From positions 124,001 to 188,000 of the forward strand of contig VLTN01000030.1 of NCBI GenBank assembly GCA_008330645.1: 64,000 nt of DNA, read 5' to 3'. The notes beneath the pieces are model-generated. The model was given only the letters and a program-made list of their open reading frames with translations. It ran no database searches and was not told the DNA's origin. Shown one piece after another: positions 17,961-28,300 of this stretch. The DNA comes from Cafeteria roenbergensis. Its lineage: Eukaryota; Sar; Bigyra; Bicosoecida; Cafeteriaceae. Made by a program: the position numbers and the translations under genes. Positions within the stretch are counted from its first letter, which is position 1, and every line of letters begins with the position of its first letter.

Positions 17961-18977
17961 ATGGCGGCATCGTCGCGCGGGGGAGCGGACGGGATCGGTG
18001 CTTCCGCCACGCCGCTTGACCGCGCCCTGTGGAGAGCCAGGTCGCTCCTAGCGGCGCGCACGATCCAGTGGCGTGATGGCTGGGACGCATCGGGGCCGGA
18101 CCCGCACCAGTCTCTTCCCCGGCTTCCCCCGGCCCGCTCGCCGTGGCCGCAGCTCGTCCGCTCGTCTCGCAAGCGCCAGCGCGCTGCGGCGGAGTTTGCA
18201 GGCCACAAGCCTCGCCGCGTGGCGATCAGCCCCTTCTTTGGGAGCCAAGCACCCCCCGGCCGCTCCTTATCCGGGCCGGCTGCCGGGCGCGAGGGCGCCC
18301 TGATTCGGCTTCGCTGTCCGTGCGGCTCTGCGCTGTGGGCGCGGCGGCCGCCGCCGACCTCGAGCCGGCGGCCTAAGCCAGACCCCAAGAGCCGTTCGTC
18401 CGGCGCTTTCACCGAGGCCGCTGCCTCGGCAGGGTGGAGCCCCGCCCGGGCTGCCCCCAGAGAGCGGGAGGCGAGCGACGGCGTTGCGCTCACGGCCAGC
18501 AGCACGCCGCCCCGCTCGAAGCGGCCGCGACGGCAGACGGACGCGGCAACGCTGCCCCCGTCCCCACTGAGGCTGCTGGAGGAGGGAGTGGGACAGCGTC
18601 CTTGGCACCTGCTTCTGGGGTGCGCGCTGCTGAACCGGACGCAGCGAGTGCAGGCCGACCACGTCCTCCCGTCGCTCGTGCGTCGGTGGCCCACCCCAGC
18701 AGCGCTGGCTGCTGCAGACAAGGCAGAGCTTGCAGCGATGCTGCGTCACGTGGGCACGCATCGCCGGCGGGCCGAGTGCCTCACCCGCATGGCCCGAGAG
18801 TGGTGCCAGGGCCTCTGGCGCTGCCCGTGCCAGCTGACGTCAGTGGGCCCGTACGCGCTCTCTGCGTGGCGGATATGGGTCGCTGGCGACTGGCAGCGCT
18901 GCGCTCCAGGGGACGGGGCTCTGGCCATGTTTCGCGTGTGGCTTGGCGACGTGTGCGGCGAGCAGGGCGCGGTTTGA
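17961..18977 (+). CDS. MBD4: MBD4-type HhH-GPD DNA glycosylase
   Basis: MBD4 family enzymes remove thymine or uracil from T:G and U:G mismatches. This 338-residue protein has the glycosylase fold only at its C-terminus (about 195-335): SPLRLLEEGVGQRPWHLLLG followed by CALLNRTQ matches human MBD4 DPWKLLIATIFLNRTS; VGPYALSAWRIW fits the GIGKYGNDSYRIF hairpin region; DWQRCAPGDGAL aligns with EWKQVHPEDHKL, so the catalytic Asp is kept in GDGA. The central Lys-Tyr-Gly of the hairpin is changed (GPY). No methyl-CpG-binding domain is seen; the N-terminal 190 residues are basic, disordered and contain nuclear-localisation-like RKRQR. An in-frame ATG at 17799 would add 54 residues; I prefer 17961 because it leaves room for the neighbouring promoter. 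Confidence 0.82.
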   Translation: MAASSRGGADGIGASATPLDRALWRARSLLAARTIQWRDGWDASGPDPHQSLPRLPPARSPWPQLVRSSRKRQRAAAEFAGHKPRRVAISPFFGSQAPPGRSLSGPAAGREGALIRLRCPCGSALWARRPPPTSSRRPKPDPKSRSSGAFTEAAASAGWSPARAAPREREASDGVALTASSTPPRSKRPRRQTDAATLPPSPLRLLEEGVGQRPWHLLLGCALLNRTQRVQADHVLPSLVRRWPTPAALAAADKAELAAMLRHVGTHRRRAECLTRMAREWCQGLWRCPCQLTSVGPYALSAWRIWVAGDWQRCAPGDGALAMFRVWLGDVCGEQGAV

Positions 18978-19342
18978 AGGCTCGCATACGACCGAGCTAT
19001 GCCAGCAATTCAGCAAGCCTGCCGCCATGCGTCTGCGGCACGTGCCTATGCCGGCGCATCTTGTGTTGCAAGTCCTGCTGTGTGGGGCGGCCAAGGGCTG
19101 GCTGCATGCAGAGGCGCCAGGCTGTTGAATGCGTGGGCGTCAGCCAGAGCTGGGCGCCCCGGGGGCCTTCTCAACGTGTCCGGACAAGAAATATCGCTGC
19201 AATCGCGCTGCACCCTGGGAGCGGCGCGTCCGCAACAGGCACAATCCCAACAGCTGCAGCAACGGCACACGGAACTGCGCCGCAAACCAACGCTGGCCTC
19301 TGGCACGCCGCAAATGACTGCTGCAGCCGCTCCCCATGGATG
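18978..19342. other. Convergent intergenic spacer
   Basis: Lies between two converging stop codons. I see no gene, repeat or RNA-like structure. Confidence 0.5.
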
Positions 19343-22300
19343 TCAAAAGTCAAGGATGGCCAGGTCTGCGGGTGCAACCTTAGTGTCGATCCCCAGCGCC
19401 GACTTGGCAAGAGGGGACTTGATCCCCCGACGCTTGGATCTTCCTTTGGGCGTGGCTCCCTCTGCACTGCCGGGGGACGCTTTAGGGCTGGCCCCAGCAG
19501 CTGCCCCTCCCGGCCCAAGGCGTCGGGCGCTACTGGCCTGTGAGGCACCGGCTGCTGCCCGCTCTGCCGCTGCGCGCTTGTCCTTGGCCACTTCGCATGC
19601 CTTGGACCACAGCCTCACTGCCTGAGCGAGAGTGGACTCGCCGCGCATGGAGGCACGGTACGACGTCGGTCCTCGGCTCGCAATCACTTCCCACGTCAGC
19701 TTGCGGGCCCCGCTTGGCACGGCTGTGCGGAATTCCCCAGTGCCGTTTGGCCCCGCGCCGTCCTTGCACGGGATTGTGCGCGGCAGCTTGGGAGGCTCCG
19801 GGATGTCCACAGCGAGCGCCTTGTGCCGCTTCTTGTGTTTGCTTCGAAGCATCATCGAGGGGGAAGCGGCGTGGGCTGCGCCTTCCTTTGTCCAGTTGTT
19901 GACCATCGACCCGACTCGCGACAGTTGCCTGGACTCCGCCGGGGACATGGACGTCGTTGCGTCAGTCCCGCGAATGGCCCTCCCTTGCTCCAAGGAAAGA
20001 AGCGCTTGCCTCTTGGCCGCTACGTCAATGCCTGTGATGATCTTGACCAGCGCCCACTCGCCCCCCATGCCGCGCGTCGTGTCCGAGGCGTACCGCCATC
20101 CGTCCTGGATGTCTGCAGCATTGAGAACGGCCGGGTGCATTCTTGTGGCTGGGGCCCCGAGCTGCACCCACATTTCACCGCATAGCGGAGGCACGAACGG
20201 CTTGGCAGAGGAGATTGTCACCTTGGCGGTCCTGGCCTTTGCCCGCGCAAGCAGGGCAATGCACGGCGCGCAGATTGTGGACGAAATGATGGGCTTCGCA
20301 ACTGCCCAGAGGGGAGGAAGAACCACAAATTTGAGGATGACAAAGGCGGCCACCGCAAGTGGGGGCGTGTTCACCACCCTGTCCAGAATCAGGGGCATGG
20401 ACACAGCCTCTTGGGCGTCGACGCCGACCGCAGAGCTGGCAGCCGTCAAGAAGTCCGAATACCGCCACGACGGCATGACAGCGTCGTCGGAGTAGATGAA
20501 GATGGCCAACACCGAACGAGCGACGCCCAGCGCCAAAAGGATGCGCGCGGCAAAGAGCGCAGTGGCTGCCGAAGCAACCGTGTCCGGGGCGCTGTCGACT
20601 CGCAGCGCTCGGTACAGGTCGGCCCAGTATAGGGCGCAGAAACCCATCCCGCCGACGAAGCCCAGGCTGGGGTATGCTGGGCGCATGAGCTCCGCCGAAA
20701 TGGCCAGGAACACAGCCCTGGACGTTAGGGCGCTGGCAAGGAAGTCCTCGGGCTCGATTTTTTCCAGCAGCTCGCCTTGCGTCCGGCTTCGCCAGGCAGC
20801 CTGCATGGCCCACAGCCTTCTGCAGCACATGGCGTTGGCAGCGGCAGTCGCCCCTTCCATGAACAGCTCGAGCACTACGGCGATGGCGATTGGCGATGCA
20901 ACGTCTCCGAACCAAGGTGGCGAGGCAATCCTGTAGTCTCCGTTCCCAACTGGATTCCAGTCTGGAAGCATCGTCGACATCACTGGCACGTTCATTCCCA
21001 GCAGCAGCGGAATCAGAAAGTTTCCGACCTGAACCAGAGCCAGGCGCTGCGCAATCATGGCCTCGCGCTGGTCGCTTGCAAAAAAGCCTTCCTCTTCCCC
21101 CAGCCGAAGCATGGACGACTCGGTGGCCATGCCAACGATGCCTAGTACCACTGCGAGGCCGAGGACCTCGATCTGTGAGGCTGCCGACGCCGATGTGACT
21201 GCATCGCAAGCGGCTGCGGTTTGCAACTCGGAGGCCGCCTCCAGCCCCTGCACCCCTCCTTTCAAGAGCCTGGAGGCGCAAACGCACATCACCAGTAGGT
21301 CCGCGCCGTAGGTCCCAAGCGGGTCCCCAGGCAAAGTGCCGTCGCCAGCGTCGATTTCTGCAACGACGCTCGAAACGGTCTTGGCTCCGTCTGCCCACAA
21401 AACACAAATCTGGTCGTCGTCACCGTCGGCGATGCCAGACCCGCACAGCCCAGCGCAGGGGTCCGCGAGCAGCACTGCTGAGCCGTCGGCTGAGACGAGC
21501 ACCTCGCCTCCCGCAAGGCTGTCCGGCAGGCCGGCGCCCTTGAGACAGTTCGCCACACCGCCCCAGTCGGCCCCAGCCCCCGGCCGAACAACTGCCAGCG
21601 AAGAGCCTCCGCCAGTGCGCCGCGCTGAGAACGTGGACAGGCCAGCAGACGCTCCAGCCGTGATGGCCACAGGCAACTGACCGTCGCTCGGAGCCGCCGG
21701 GCTCGCGTCGCTGGCGACGAGGCTGCGCGTCGTTGGCGATGACCAAGACAGCCAATGAGTCGAGTTTGTCTCGGCTGCCAGTTGCTGCGCATCTGCAGCG
21801 CATTGCGCCCTGGCGGAGGCGGCGACGTAGTGGAGCCAAGCGAATGCCACTGACGATTGCTCCACGGAGAAACCAGACGTGTTGGGTCCTTGAACTGCGC
21901 TACGAGCCTTTGCGGCACGCTCGCAGGTGCCGGCATCGTCCCAGAGCAGAACGGGCGAAAACGTGGCGGCTCCCACGCTCTTTCCCATGGCTGCGGCAGG
22001 CAAGAGGGTAGAGCATGCGTCAGCGCCGAGCGGGCTGGTTTCTGCTGCGATTCCAAACACGTCGTCGCTCTGCTCCAAACCCCCCTCGAGCACCACCACC
22101 GCCACGACCGTTGCCATCAAAAGGACCGTCGTTGCTAGGCACACCATTGCACGCCTGGCGGCCAGGGCGCAGTCCGAAAGCACGATGGCTCGCCACAAGA
22201 GCGGCAGCGGCTGGGACGCTGGATGGGCGGAGATTGCCCAGCGGCCTGGGCAGATTCGTCGGCAGGGCGAGTCGCAGCACATCAGGTGTAGCAGCATGAG

Positions 22301-24709
22301 AGCGCTCGCGGCCAGCCTGCGGGCAGTCCGTCGCACGGGGTCCAGGGCGAAGAACTCCGCAAGCTCGCGCTCGTGGTCCGCAGGCTCGCCCTCCGAGGCA
22401 TCCCTCGGCTGCGACGTGCGCCTGGTCACGCACGAATAGACCCAGCTGCATGCGCGTCTGCACCGCGTGCATGGCGGCAGGCTCTTCCGTGGCCCGCCTG
22501 GCCTGCCGGCTGCCCGCAGCTCAACTGTTTCTGGTCGAGCCCAGTGTGCGGAGGGGTCCAGCATGCGGGCGGCATCCGCCAAAAAGCCTTGGGCGCAGTC
22601 GGAGGCCACGTACTTGGTCGGCATGCGCAGCGCGTGCGGCTGCAGGCATGCGCAGCCTGGCATTGAGCTGACGGCAAAATCAGCGAGGCAGCGATCTCGG
22701 GATGCCGCATTGTTGAACGTGACGACGAATGCGGCGGGCCGCTCGCTCGGGTCGAGTTCTGCCGCAACGTGCTCCGACTGCAGCTGCTGGCTCTCCTCGA
22801 GGAGCTTGGAGGCCTGCCGCTCCCAGTACCAAAGCTTGAGCTTGTCGATGCATGACTTGCCCAGCGACGCGGTTCTGGCTTCCAGAAACTCCACGTTTTC
22901 CTTGGCTCGGCTTAGCTGCCCTTCGACTGCTTCGGCCCGAGCTTGGATATCCCACGCCTCGGCAACCGGAGGCACCGCCATGGCGTCCGCAATCCAGCCA
23001 CTCTTCCTCCCTCCAGGCAGAGCCACCGTTGCATTGGCGATTGGGGCGTTGGCAACGCGTGCGGCGTCGGTGTCGTCTTCAACAGTGTCGCCTTGCACTT
23101 TGTAGACCACATCGTGGCGCGCAGCGCGGCCCTGGGCGCCGGCTCTGCCGCTGGTGGATTTGCGCTGGATCCCCTCGTCATCTCCGTGGCTCTCGTCCTC
23201 GTCCTCGTCCTCGTCGTCTGGCGGGTCGGGCGCTTCGCCAAACGCGGCTTGCTTTTCACCTTTGCGGCGCTGGAACTTGAGGCAGAATGGGTCAACCCAG
23301 TCTCCGTCGCCGTCGAGCCGGAAAAGGCTGGCAAGGTGCTCCACGAGGCCGTCCTCGGTTGCGTCCGGAGGCAGGTTGCGAATGACCACCGAGAAAGCTC
23401 CGAGGTCGATGCTGCGGCCCGCAGACACAGCCATGGCCACCTTGACTGCCGTGCGGAATCTGCTGACACAGGTCATTAGAATCAGCGCTCCGAGGCTGTC
23501 CACAAAGGAAACGATGAGAGTCACCCACCGCACGTCGACTGTGTCTGGGCCACCGATGGCAGCGAGCGACGCGTCTTGCACCACTTTGGTGTCCGCAAAC
23601 TGAAGAACGCTGGCACCCGTGCTGTTGGCGCTTGATGTGGCGACCGTGGAAGAGGACACGAGGGAGTGCAAGCTGAAGGACGCTAGCGCACCGGACTGCT
23701 GAAACAGCAGCTCCGCAGCGCCGAGCCCCTCGCCCCCATCGCTGCTACTAGCCTTGGCCGCGGCAATGAGGATGATCGCAGGGATGGAGACGAGCGTTGC
23801 AAAGAAAAAGCCGGCCCACAGCGTGCTCATGAGGACGAAGTGAAGCACAACGGGTGAGCCGGCTTCAGCCAGCACGCCGAATCGGAGCCAGCGAGTTGCG
23901 GAGGCGGCCGCATCCGAAGGCGGGATTGCGCTGGGGGGCTCGCCGCAAAGTCGCCGGCCGAGGGACCAAAACCCCGCGCAGCCAGCCTCGCACGACTCAG
24001 GCCAGTGGGCAAGCAAGGGGACGGCGCCGCGCTTGAACATTCTGGCCGACACGTGCCGGATCGCCGCGACGATGTTCGGCTTGGCCTTGAGGTCCTCCGA
24101 GTCCCCGCCCAGCCCCTGGTCTCGCTCGCTGTCACGCTCGCTCGTCCATTGCACGACGGAGCGGGACCTGTTTTTGGCGTCGGCGTGCAGCTTCGGTCCG
24201 ACGCGGATGCCTTGGTCAACCACGGGACTCCCCGACTCCAGGCCCCGGCCACGGCCCGTCGGTGTGCGAGACACCAGCAAGGACCGAGATCCTTCCAGCT
24301 TTGACGACCTCTGGGCCTTGGCGAGTCGTGACTTGGCAGTGATTGCGATGGAGTGCCGAACATCCTCGGCCATTGCCAGCGGCCGGGGGCCCTTCACGAA
24401 GAAGCTCGAAGCCGAGGCCAAGCTGCTCGGCGCGGCGCCAGAGCCAAGGCCAGCCTGGGGCCCATTGCGTTCCTTCCTCTTTGGGGTGGCCGGCGTCCCG
24501 GAGCCGGCCGGCGAGGCAGCATCCGCACGCGCGGCGCGCGGACTCGGCTTGGCGGCGAGGCTCGACGCTCGCGTTGACGCTCGCGTTGACGCTCGCCTTG
24601 ACCGCCTCCTGTCTGACGACCTGTCGCCAGTCGTGGCCTTGCTGCCAGCCCGTTGTGCCAATGAGGCAACGGAGCCATATTTTGGCGAGAGAATCGATTC
24701 CGAGTACAT
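19343..24709 (-). CDS. Large polytopic membrane protein, OSCA/CSC1/TMEM63-like architecture
   Basis: A 1788-residue single-exon protein. The first 280 residues are Ser/Arg-rich and disordered. Two hydrophobic segments follow at about 287-318 and 395-415, then a cytosolic domain starting FSVVIRNLPPDATEDGLVEH, which closely parallels the OSCA motif FTVLVRNIPPDPDESVSEL, and its partner strand AAFVVTFNNAASRDRCLADF. A second membrane domain covers most of residues 800-1540, with many hydrophobic helices such as LLHLMC, TTVLLMATVVAVVVL, VLGLAVVLGIVGM and FLIPLLLGM, plus a large loop (about 860-1120) rich in Ser/Gly/Asp. The C-terminal 250 residues are basic. OSCA/TMEM63 proteins are mechanosensitive channels about half this length, so this would be a distant, expanded relative; channel function is inference. 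The start is the first in-frame ATG (MYSESILSPKYGS); TTG-started extension to 24760 is ignored. Confidence 0.68.
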   Translation of the reverse strand: MYSESILSPKYGSVASLAQRAGSKATTGDRSSDRRRSRRASTRASTRASSLAAKPSPRAARADAASPAGSGTPATPKRKERNGPQAGLGSGAAPSSLASASSFFVKGPRPLAMAEDVRHSIAITAKSRLAKAQRSSKLEGSRSLLVSRTPTGRGRGLESGSPVVDQGIRVGPKLHADAKNRSRSVVQWTSERDSERDQGLGGDSEDLKAKPNIVAAIRHVSARMFKRGAVPLLAHWPESCEAGCAGFWSLGRRLCGEPPSAIPPSDAAASATRWLRFGVLAEAGSPVVLHFVLMSTLWAGFFFATLVSIPAIILIAAAKASSSDGGEGLGAAELLFQQSGALASFSLHSLVSSSTVATSSANSTGASVLQFADTKVVQDASLAAIGGPDTVDVRWVTLIVSFVDSLGALILMTCVSRFRTAVKVAMAVSAGRSIDLGAFSVVIRNLPPDATEDGLVEHLASLFRLDGDGDWVDPFCLKFQRRKGEKQAAFGEAPDPPDDEDEDEDESHGDDEGIQRKSTSGRAGAQGRAARHDVVYKVQGDTVEDDTDAARVANAPIANATVALPGGRKSGWIADAMAVPPVAEAWDIQARAEAVEGQLSRAKENVEFLEARTASLGKSCIDKLKLWYWERQASKLLEESQQLQSEHVAAELDPSERPAAFVVTFNNAASRDRCLADFAVSSMPGCACLQPHALRMPTKYVASDCAQGFLADAARMLDPSAHWARPETVELRAAGRPGGPRKSLPPCTRCRRACSWVYSCVTRRTSQPRDASEGEPADHERELAEFFALDPVRRTARRLAASALMLLHLMCCDSPCRRICPGRWAISAHPASQPLPLLWRAIVLSDCALAARRAMVCLATTVLLMATVVAVVVLEGGLEQSDDVFGIAAETSPLGADACSTLLPAAAMGKSVGAATFSPVLLWDDAGTCERAAKARSAVQGPNTSGFSVEQSSVAFAWLHYVAASARAQCAADAQQLAAETNSTHWLSWSSPTTRSLVASDASPAAPSDGQLPVAITAGASAGLSTFSARRTGGGSSLAVVRPGAGADWGGVANCLKGAGLPDSLAGGEVLVSADGSAVLLADPCAGLCGSGIADGDDDQICVLWADGAKTVSSVVAEIDAGDGTLPGDPLGTYGADLLVMCVCASRLLKGGVQGLEAASELQTAAACDAVTSASAASQIEVLGLAVVLGIVGMATESSMLRLGEEEGFFASDQREAMIAQRLALVQVGNFLIPLLLGMNVPVMSTMLPDWNPVGNGDYRIASPPWFGDVASPIAIAVVLELFMEGATAAANAMCCRRLWAMQAAWRSRTQGELLEKIEPEDFLASALTSRAVFLAISAELMRPAYPSLGFVGGMGFCALYWADLYRALRVDSAPDTVASAATALFAARILLALGVARSVLAIFIYSDDAVMPSWRYSDFLTAASSAVGVDAQEAVSMPLILDRVVNTPPLAVAAFVILKFVVLPPLWAVAKPIISSTICAPCIALLARAKARTAKVTISSAKPFVPPLCGEMWVQLGAPATRMHPAVLNAADIQDGWRYASDTTRGMGGEWALVKIITGIDVAAKRQALLSLEQGRAIRGTDATTSMSPAESRQLSRVGSMVNNWTKEGAAHAASPSMMLRSKHKKRHKALAVDIPEPPKLPRTIPCKDGAGPNGTGEFRTAVPSGARKLTWEVIASRGPTSYRASMRGESTLAQAVRLWSKACEVAKDKRAAAERAAAGASQASSARRLGPGGAAAGASPKASPGSAEGATPKGRSKRRGIKSPLAKSALGIDTKVAPADLAILDF

Positions 24710-25348
24710 TGCGCGACTTTGCCGGGGTGTGCGCGCCCTCTGCTGGCAACTGGTGCCCAAGTGCCGATTTCAGACGGCGAGGGTCCAGTTTCGGCTGGAA
24801 AGGCCACTCCCTCGAGCCGGGGAGGCTGCGGCGGAGTGCCTCGAAACCGGTTTTCGCTTGTGCGTTTCCCCCGACAACGTTCTTGGCTGAAACGGGAGCC
24901 CGGCCCGCTCCTGCGAGGTATGGGTGGAAGGGGAGCAGGCCTGGGGCCAAGCCGGCACCTGGGAAGCTGTGCGGCAGGCCTCGCGCACTGTCGCAGGCAG
25001 GTGCGCAGGACACACGGGGTTCGACGCGGAGGCGACGGCGGGCAGAGCCGGCGCTCCGCCCGCGCGGACGATGGCCTCGCTCCTCGATGCCTTTCGCCAG
25101 CCGGGATCACTGCCAGGGGCGAGGCACTGCTGCATCAGAGCCCACACCGGGGAAGCAAGCCAGCCGACGTTGGGGAAGGGCCGGAGCAACCCCGGCAAAC
25201 CAATTTGCTCTGCATGTTGCCATTCCTTTAAATATACGCCAGCCCGCTGGTGGCGCTGGCGCCGGGCGCACAGCCGTGGGCATCGTCGCAAAGCCAGGCC
25301 AGCGCGTGGGGCGTGTAGGTGCTTGCAAGCTGGGCAGTGCCGGCTGGC
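24710..25348. promoter_or_regulatory. Divergent spacer
   Basis: 639 bases between the start of the OSCA-like gene and the proposed start of the 2070-aa gene. An A/T-rich patch, CCTTTAAATATACGCC, lies near 25225-25240 and is the most TATA-like element in the interval, about 110 bp before the proposed rightward start. One GGCAGAGCC copy lies near 25038. Confidence 0.4.
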
Positions 25349-28300
25349 ATGCTGGAGGTGCGCCGGGAGGCCGGCACAGCCGCAACTGTCCGGCTGGCGT
25401 CAGCCGACGGCACGCTCAGCACGCTGTCCGGCTTGCCATGGCGAGCAATTGCGCAAGCCTTTCCAGGAACACGAAGGTCACCTGGCCGGGCTGGGTGGTG
25501 GGGGCTAGAAGCGCTCATTCTTGAGGACGAGGCGGACCCGGCGGCGCTGGCGCTGATCAAGGACCCCTCGAGCCGTGCCCAGTGCTTGGCTGCTGCACGA
25601 GTGAGCACGCGAGGCTTGTTTTGCGTTCCAGGGCGCATGCTGCGTGGTTCGTCGGTGGCAGCTTCCCGACGGCAGCGCCGTCTGCGTCGCGCCAGTTGCT
25701 GTGCAACTGCGGCCTTGTCGCGCGGTGCCGCACGGGGCCCATCCAGTGGCAGGCCACGCGGCGCCCTTGGTAGCCGATGTGGCACCGATTCGCGAGGGGC
25801 TCTGGGCGGCGAGCAGCGCTGTCGCGGGGTGCGAGCAGCGCTGTCGCGGGGTGCAAGCAGCGCTGTCGCGGGGTGCGAGCAGCGCTGTCGTTCTTGGTTT
25901 GCATCGCTTCGCTCCCATGCTCGCAGGACCTTCTTCGCGCAGTCGTGCTGCCTGCGGCAGTCCACGCAAACACGTCGCGGGAGCAGGCTGCCGCTGCGCT
26001 TGAGCGGTGGGGACTTCCCTCGATCGCTCAGCTGCCTCGCGCAGCTGCGGCTGTGGGAGCGACCAGACGCACCCCCACTCGCAGCCCCGCTCAGCTGCAA
26101 TCGCTGTGGTCGCCGCAGCCGTCGCTCTCGCCACCACGAGCGGCCGAGGCATTGCCGAGGGCGGACACAACACTGGACGGCGGGCCGGCCGCCGCTGCGC
26201 GAGAGAGGGCCGCAGTCCTTGCGAATGCGGGCCGACAGCTCGACGCGCTGAGGGGCAGAGCCGTCCGCCTTCAGGTCGACTCAGTCACCGGGCTAGCCAC
26301 AGACAGCGAGACGCGCAGCGGCAGGCAGTCTCTCCGAAACGCGGTCTCGTCGCTGCTGCAGCGGTGCGGCATCGCGGCGCATGCCGTCACGGGCTGGGGC
26401 GACGGGTCCCTCTCGCCTGAACGCAAGGCGGCCGCTGGATGGGGCGGGTCGCCGGGCGCCGACGCGGACGCTGCCGCCGCTGGCGCCGATCTGGAAGCAG
26501 ATGTGCGCGCAATCGGCAGGGTTCGCGCACTTCTGAGCGACGCCGCCGAGCGCCTGCAGCAAGACCCGCCCGAGCCCAGGCCGCGCCGCCCGGGACTGCC
26601 CTCCCGGCCGGCCGATGCCGCGCCGGGCGATGCAGCCGAGCTGCTCGCAGGTCCCCGAATCCCCACAGCGACCCTCCCCAAGGTGGCGCTGCTGGCTCAC
26701 GTGCTGGGCGCGTCCCAGGTGTACCACCTGGCCGTCCAGTCGCTGGCCAGTCGCAGCGCGTTTGCCAGCAGGGATGCAGCGTGCAGGCTGAGTCTCGCAT
26801 TTCTGTGGCCCGCAGCCCTGCAGAGACTCCTCGGAAGGCTGGCCGGCGCGGCGCAAAGCGGCGCTGGCGAGCGACTGCGCGCCCGCCACGGCGGATACGG
26901 CTCACTCCCCGCGCCTGCGTTGACGAGTCCAGCTAGGGCCATCGTCGCCGATTCTGACGCTCGTGGCCGGACCACCCGCGGGGCTGCTGGGGACGACGCG
27001 GAGGGGTCCGCCGGCAGCGCGGGCAGGCCGGCGCTGGGCGACAGCGCCGTCGGGCAGCTGGACCTTGATCTGCTCTCCATCGGTCAGCGCACGCCTTTTG
27101 CGGATCGGCCTTTGCTGGGAGAGTCGGCTGCGGAAGCGAGCGGCCGGGAATGGCCGCGCGACAGCATGCATGGTCGTTCGCAGGGCACGCCGCCAGGCAG
27201 CCACATTGGCGAATCGCCCTTGCGTCATCGCTGGCGCCCGTCGCCCCAGGCTTCCCAGCCTGCTGCTGCTGCTGCTCCTCCTCCTCCTCCTCCTCAGCAT
27301 CACCATCACCATCACCACCCGCACATTGGGCAGCCGCATCAGCGCCAGCAATCGCCCACGCCTCGTCCTGGCGACGAATCCCCGCGGGATTCGCCGCGCG
27401 AGACCGCGGGCGACACCGGAAGCCCACGACCCGTACCCGGTCGCGCCCTGCCAACACCGCCTCACCGAGCCGGGGCAGACACGCTGGCCACCCCGCCGCG
27501 CAGTCAGTCGCACAACTGGCTGCATGACCACACTCGCGCGTCCGAGGACGACCAGGGCCGGCTCAGCCGACGCGCCGCGTCTCCGCGGCCCAACGCGCGC
27601 CAAGCCGCCGGCGGCGGCCCCGCCCTCCGGCCGCCGTCGCTCCCAAGCCCGGAAGGGCTGAGCGACGCTGGCGCGAGAAGGTGGACGATCGCCTCCCCGG
27701 AGCGCCGTCGCGGCTACGGCGCCGCAGGCCGAGGCGGCACTGCGGAGCTGTCCGGCGGCGCCCTCGATGGGCTCAGCCCCTCCCCGCGCGGGCGACACCG
27801 CCCCGGTACCGCGCCTTTCTCCCCAGGGCAGAGCCCTTCGAAGTGGCAGCAGACGATCCAGTGGCAGAGCCCGCCGCCCAGCGTCGAGCCGCCTTCTGGC
27901 GGTCACGGCCCTGCTGCTGACGCGCGAGGGGTGCCGACACGGAGAAGTGCTCTGCCGGCTGAGGGGCGGCTGACTCCCCGGGGGAGGGAGAGGCTGGTGG
28001 CAGAGCTACTGGCGCGGCGAGCCGCGCGAAGCCTCGAGCCTGATGGTGAAACCGCGCTGGCAGCCGGTGGCGACGCCTGGAGGGCGGCTCGAGGCAGCCC
28101 TCGCCCACCGATTGCCGCAGCGTGGGGTGTGGCAGGTACAGGCGCGCGCGCTAGCCCCCAAGGGCGGCGCACTAGCTGGGGCGACAGCCCTCAAGACGGC
28201 CTCTCCGGACCGGCGTCGTCCTCACCAGGCGATGCAGAGGCACATATCGAAGCGCTCTACCACACGCGCGGCGCCGTCCCGCCGCAGGCGGCGGCGCGAG

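Noticed and set aside
17732-18721. 330-residue N-terminal extension of the PNGase F-like frame
   Set aside because: It would bury a clear signal peptide and overlaps the MBD4-like gene on the other strand.
25777-26031. N-terminal part of the long frame beginning MWHRFARGSGRR
   Set aside because: It translates the 22-bp tandem repeat; a spliced start from 25349 gives a more protein-like N-terminus, though this remains tentative.
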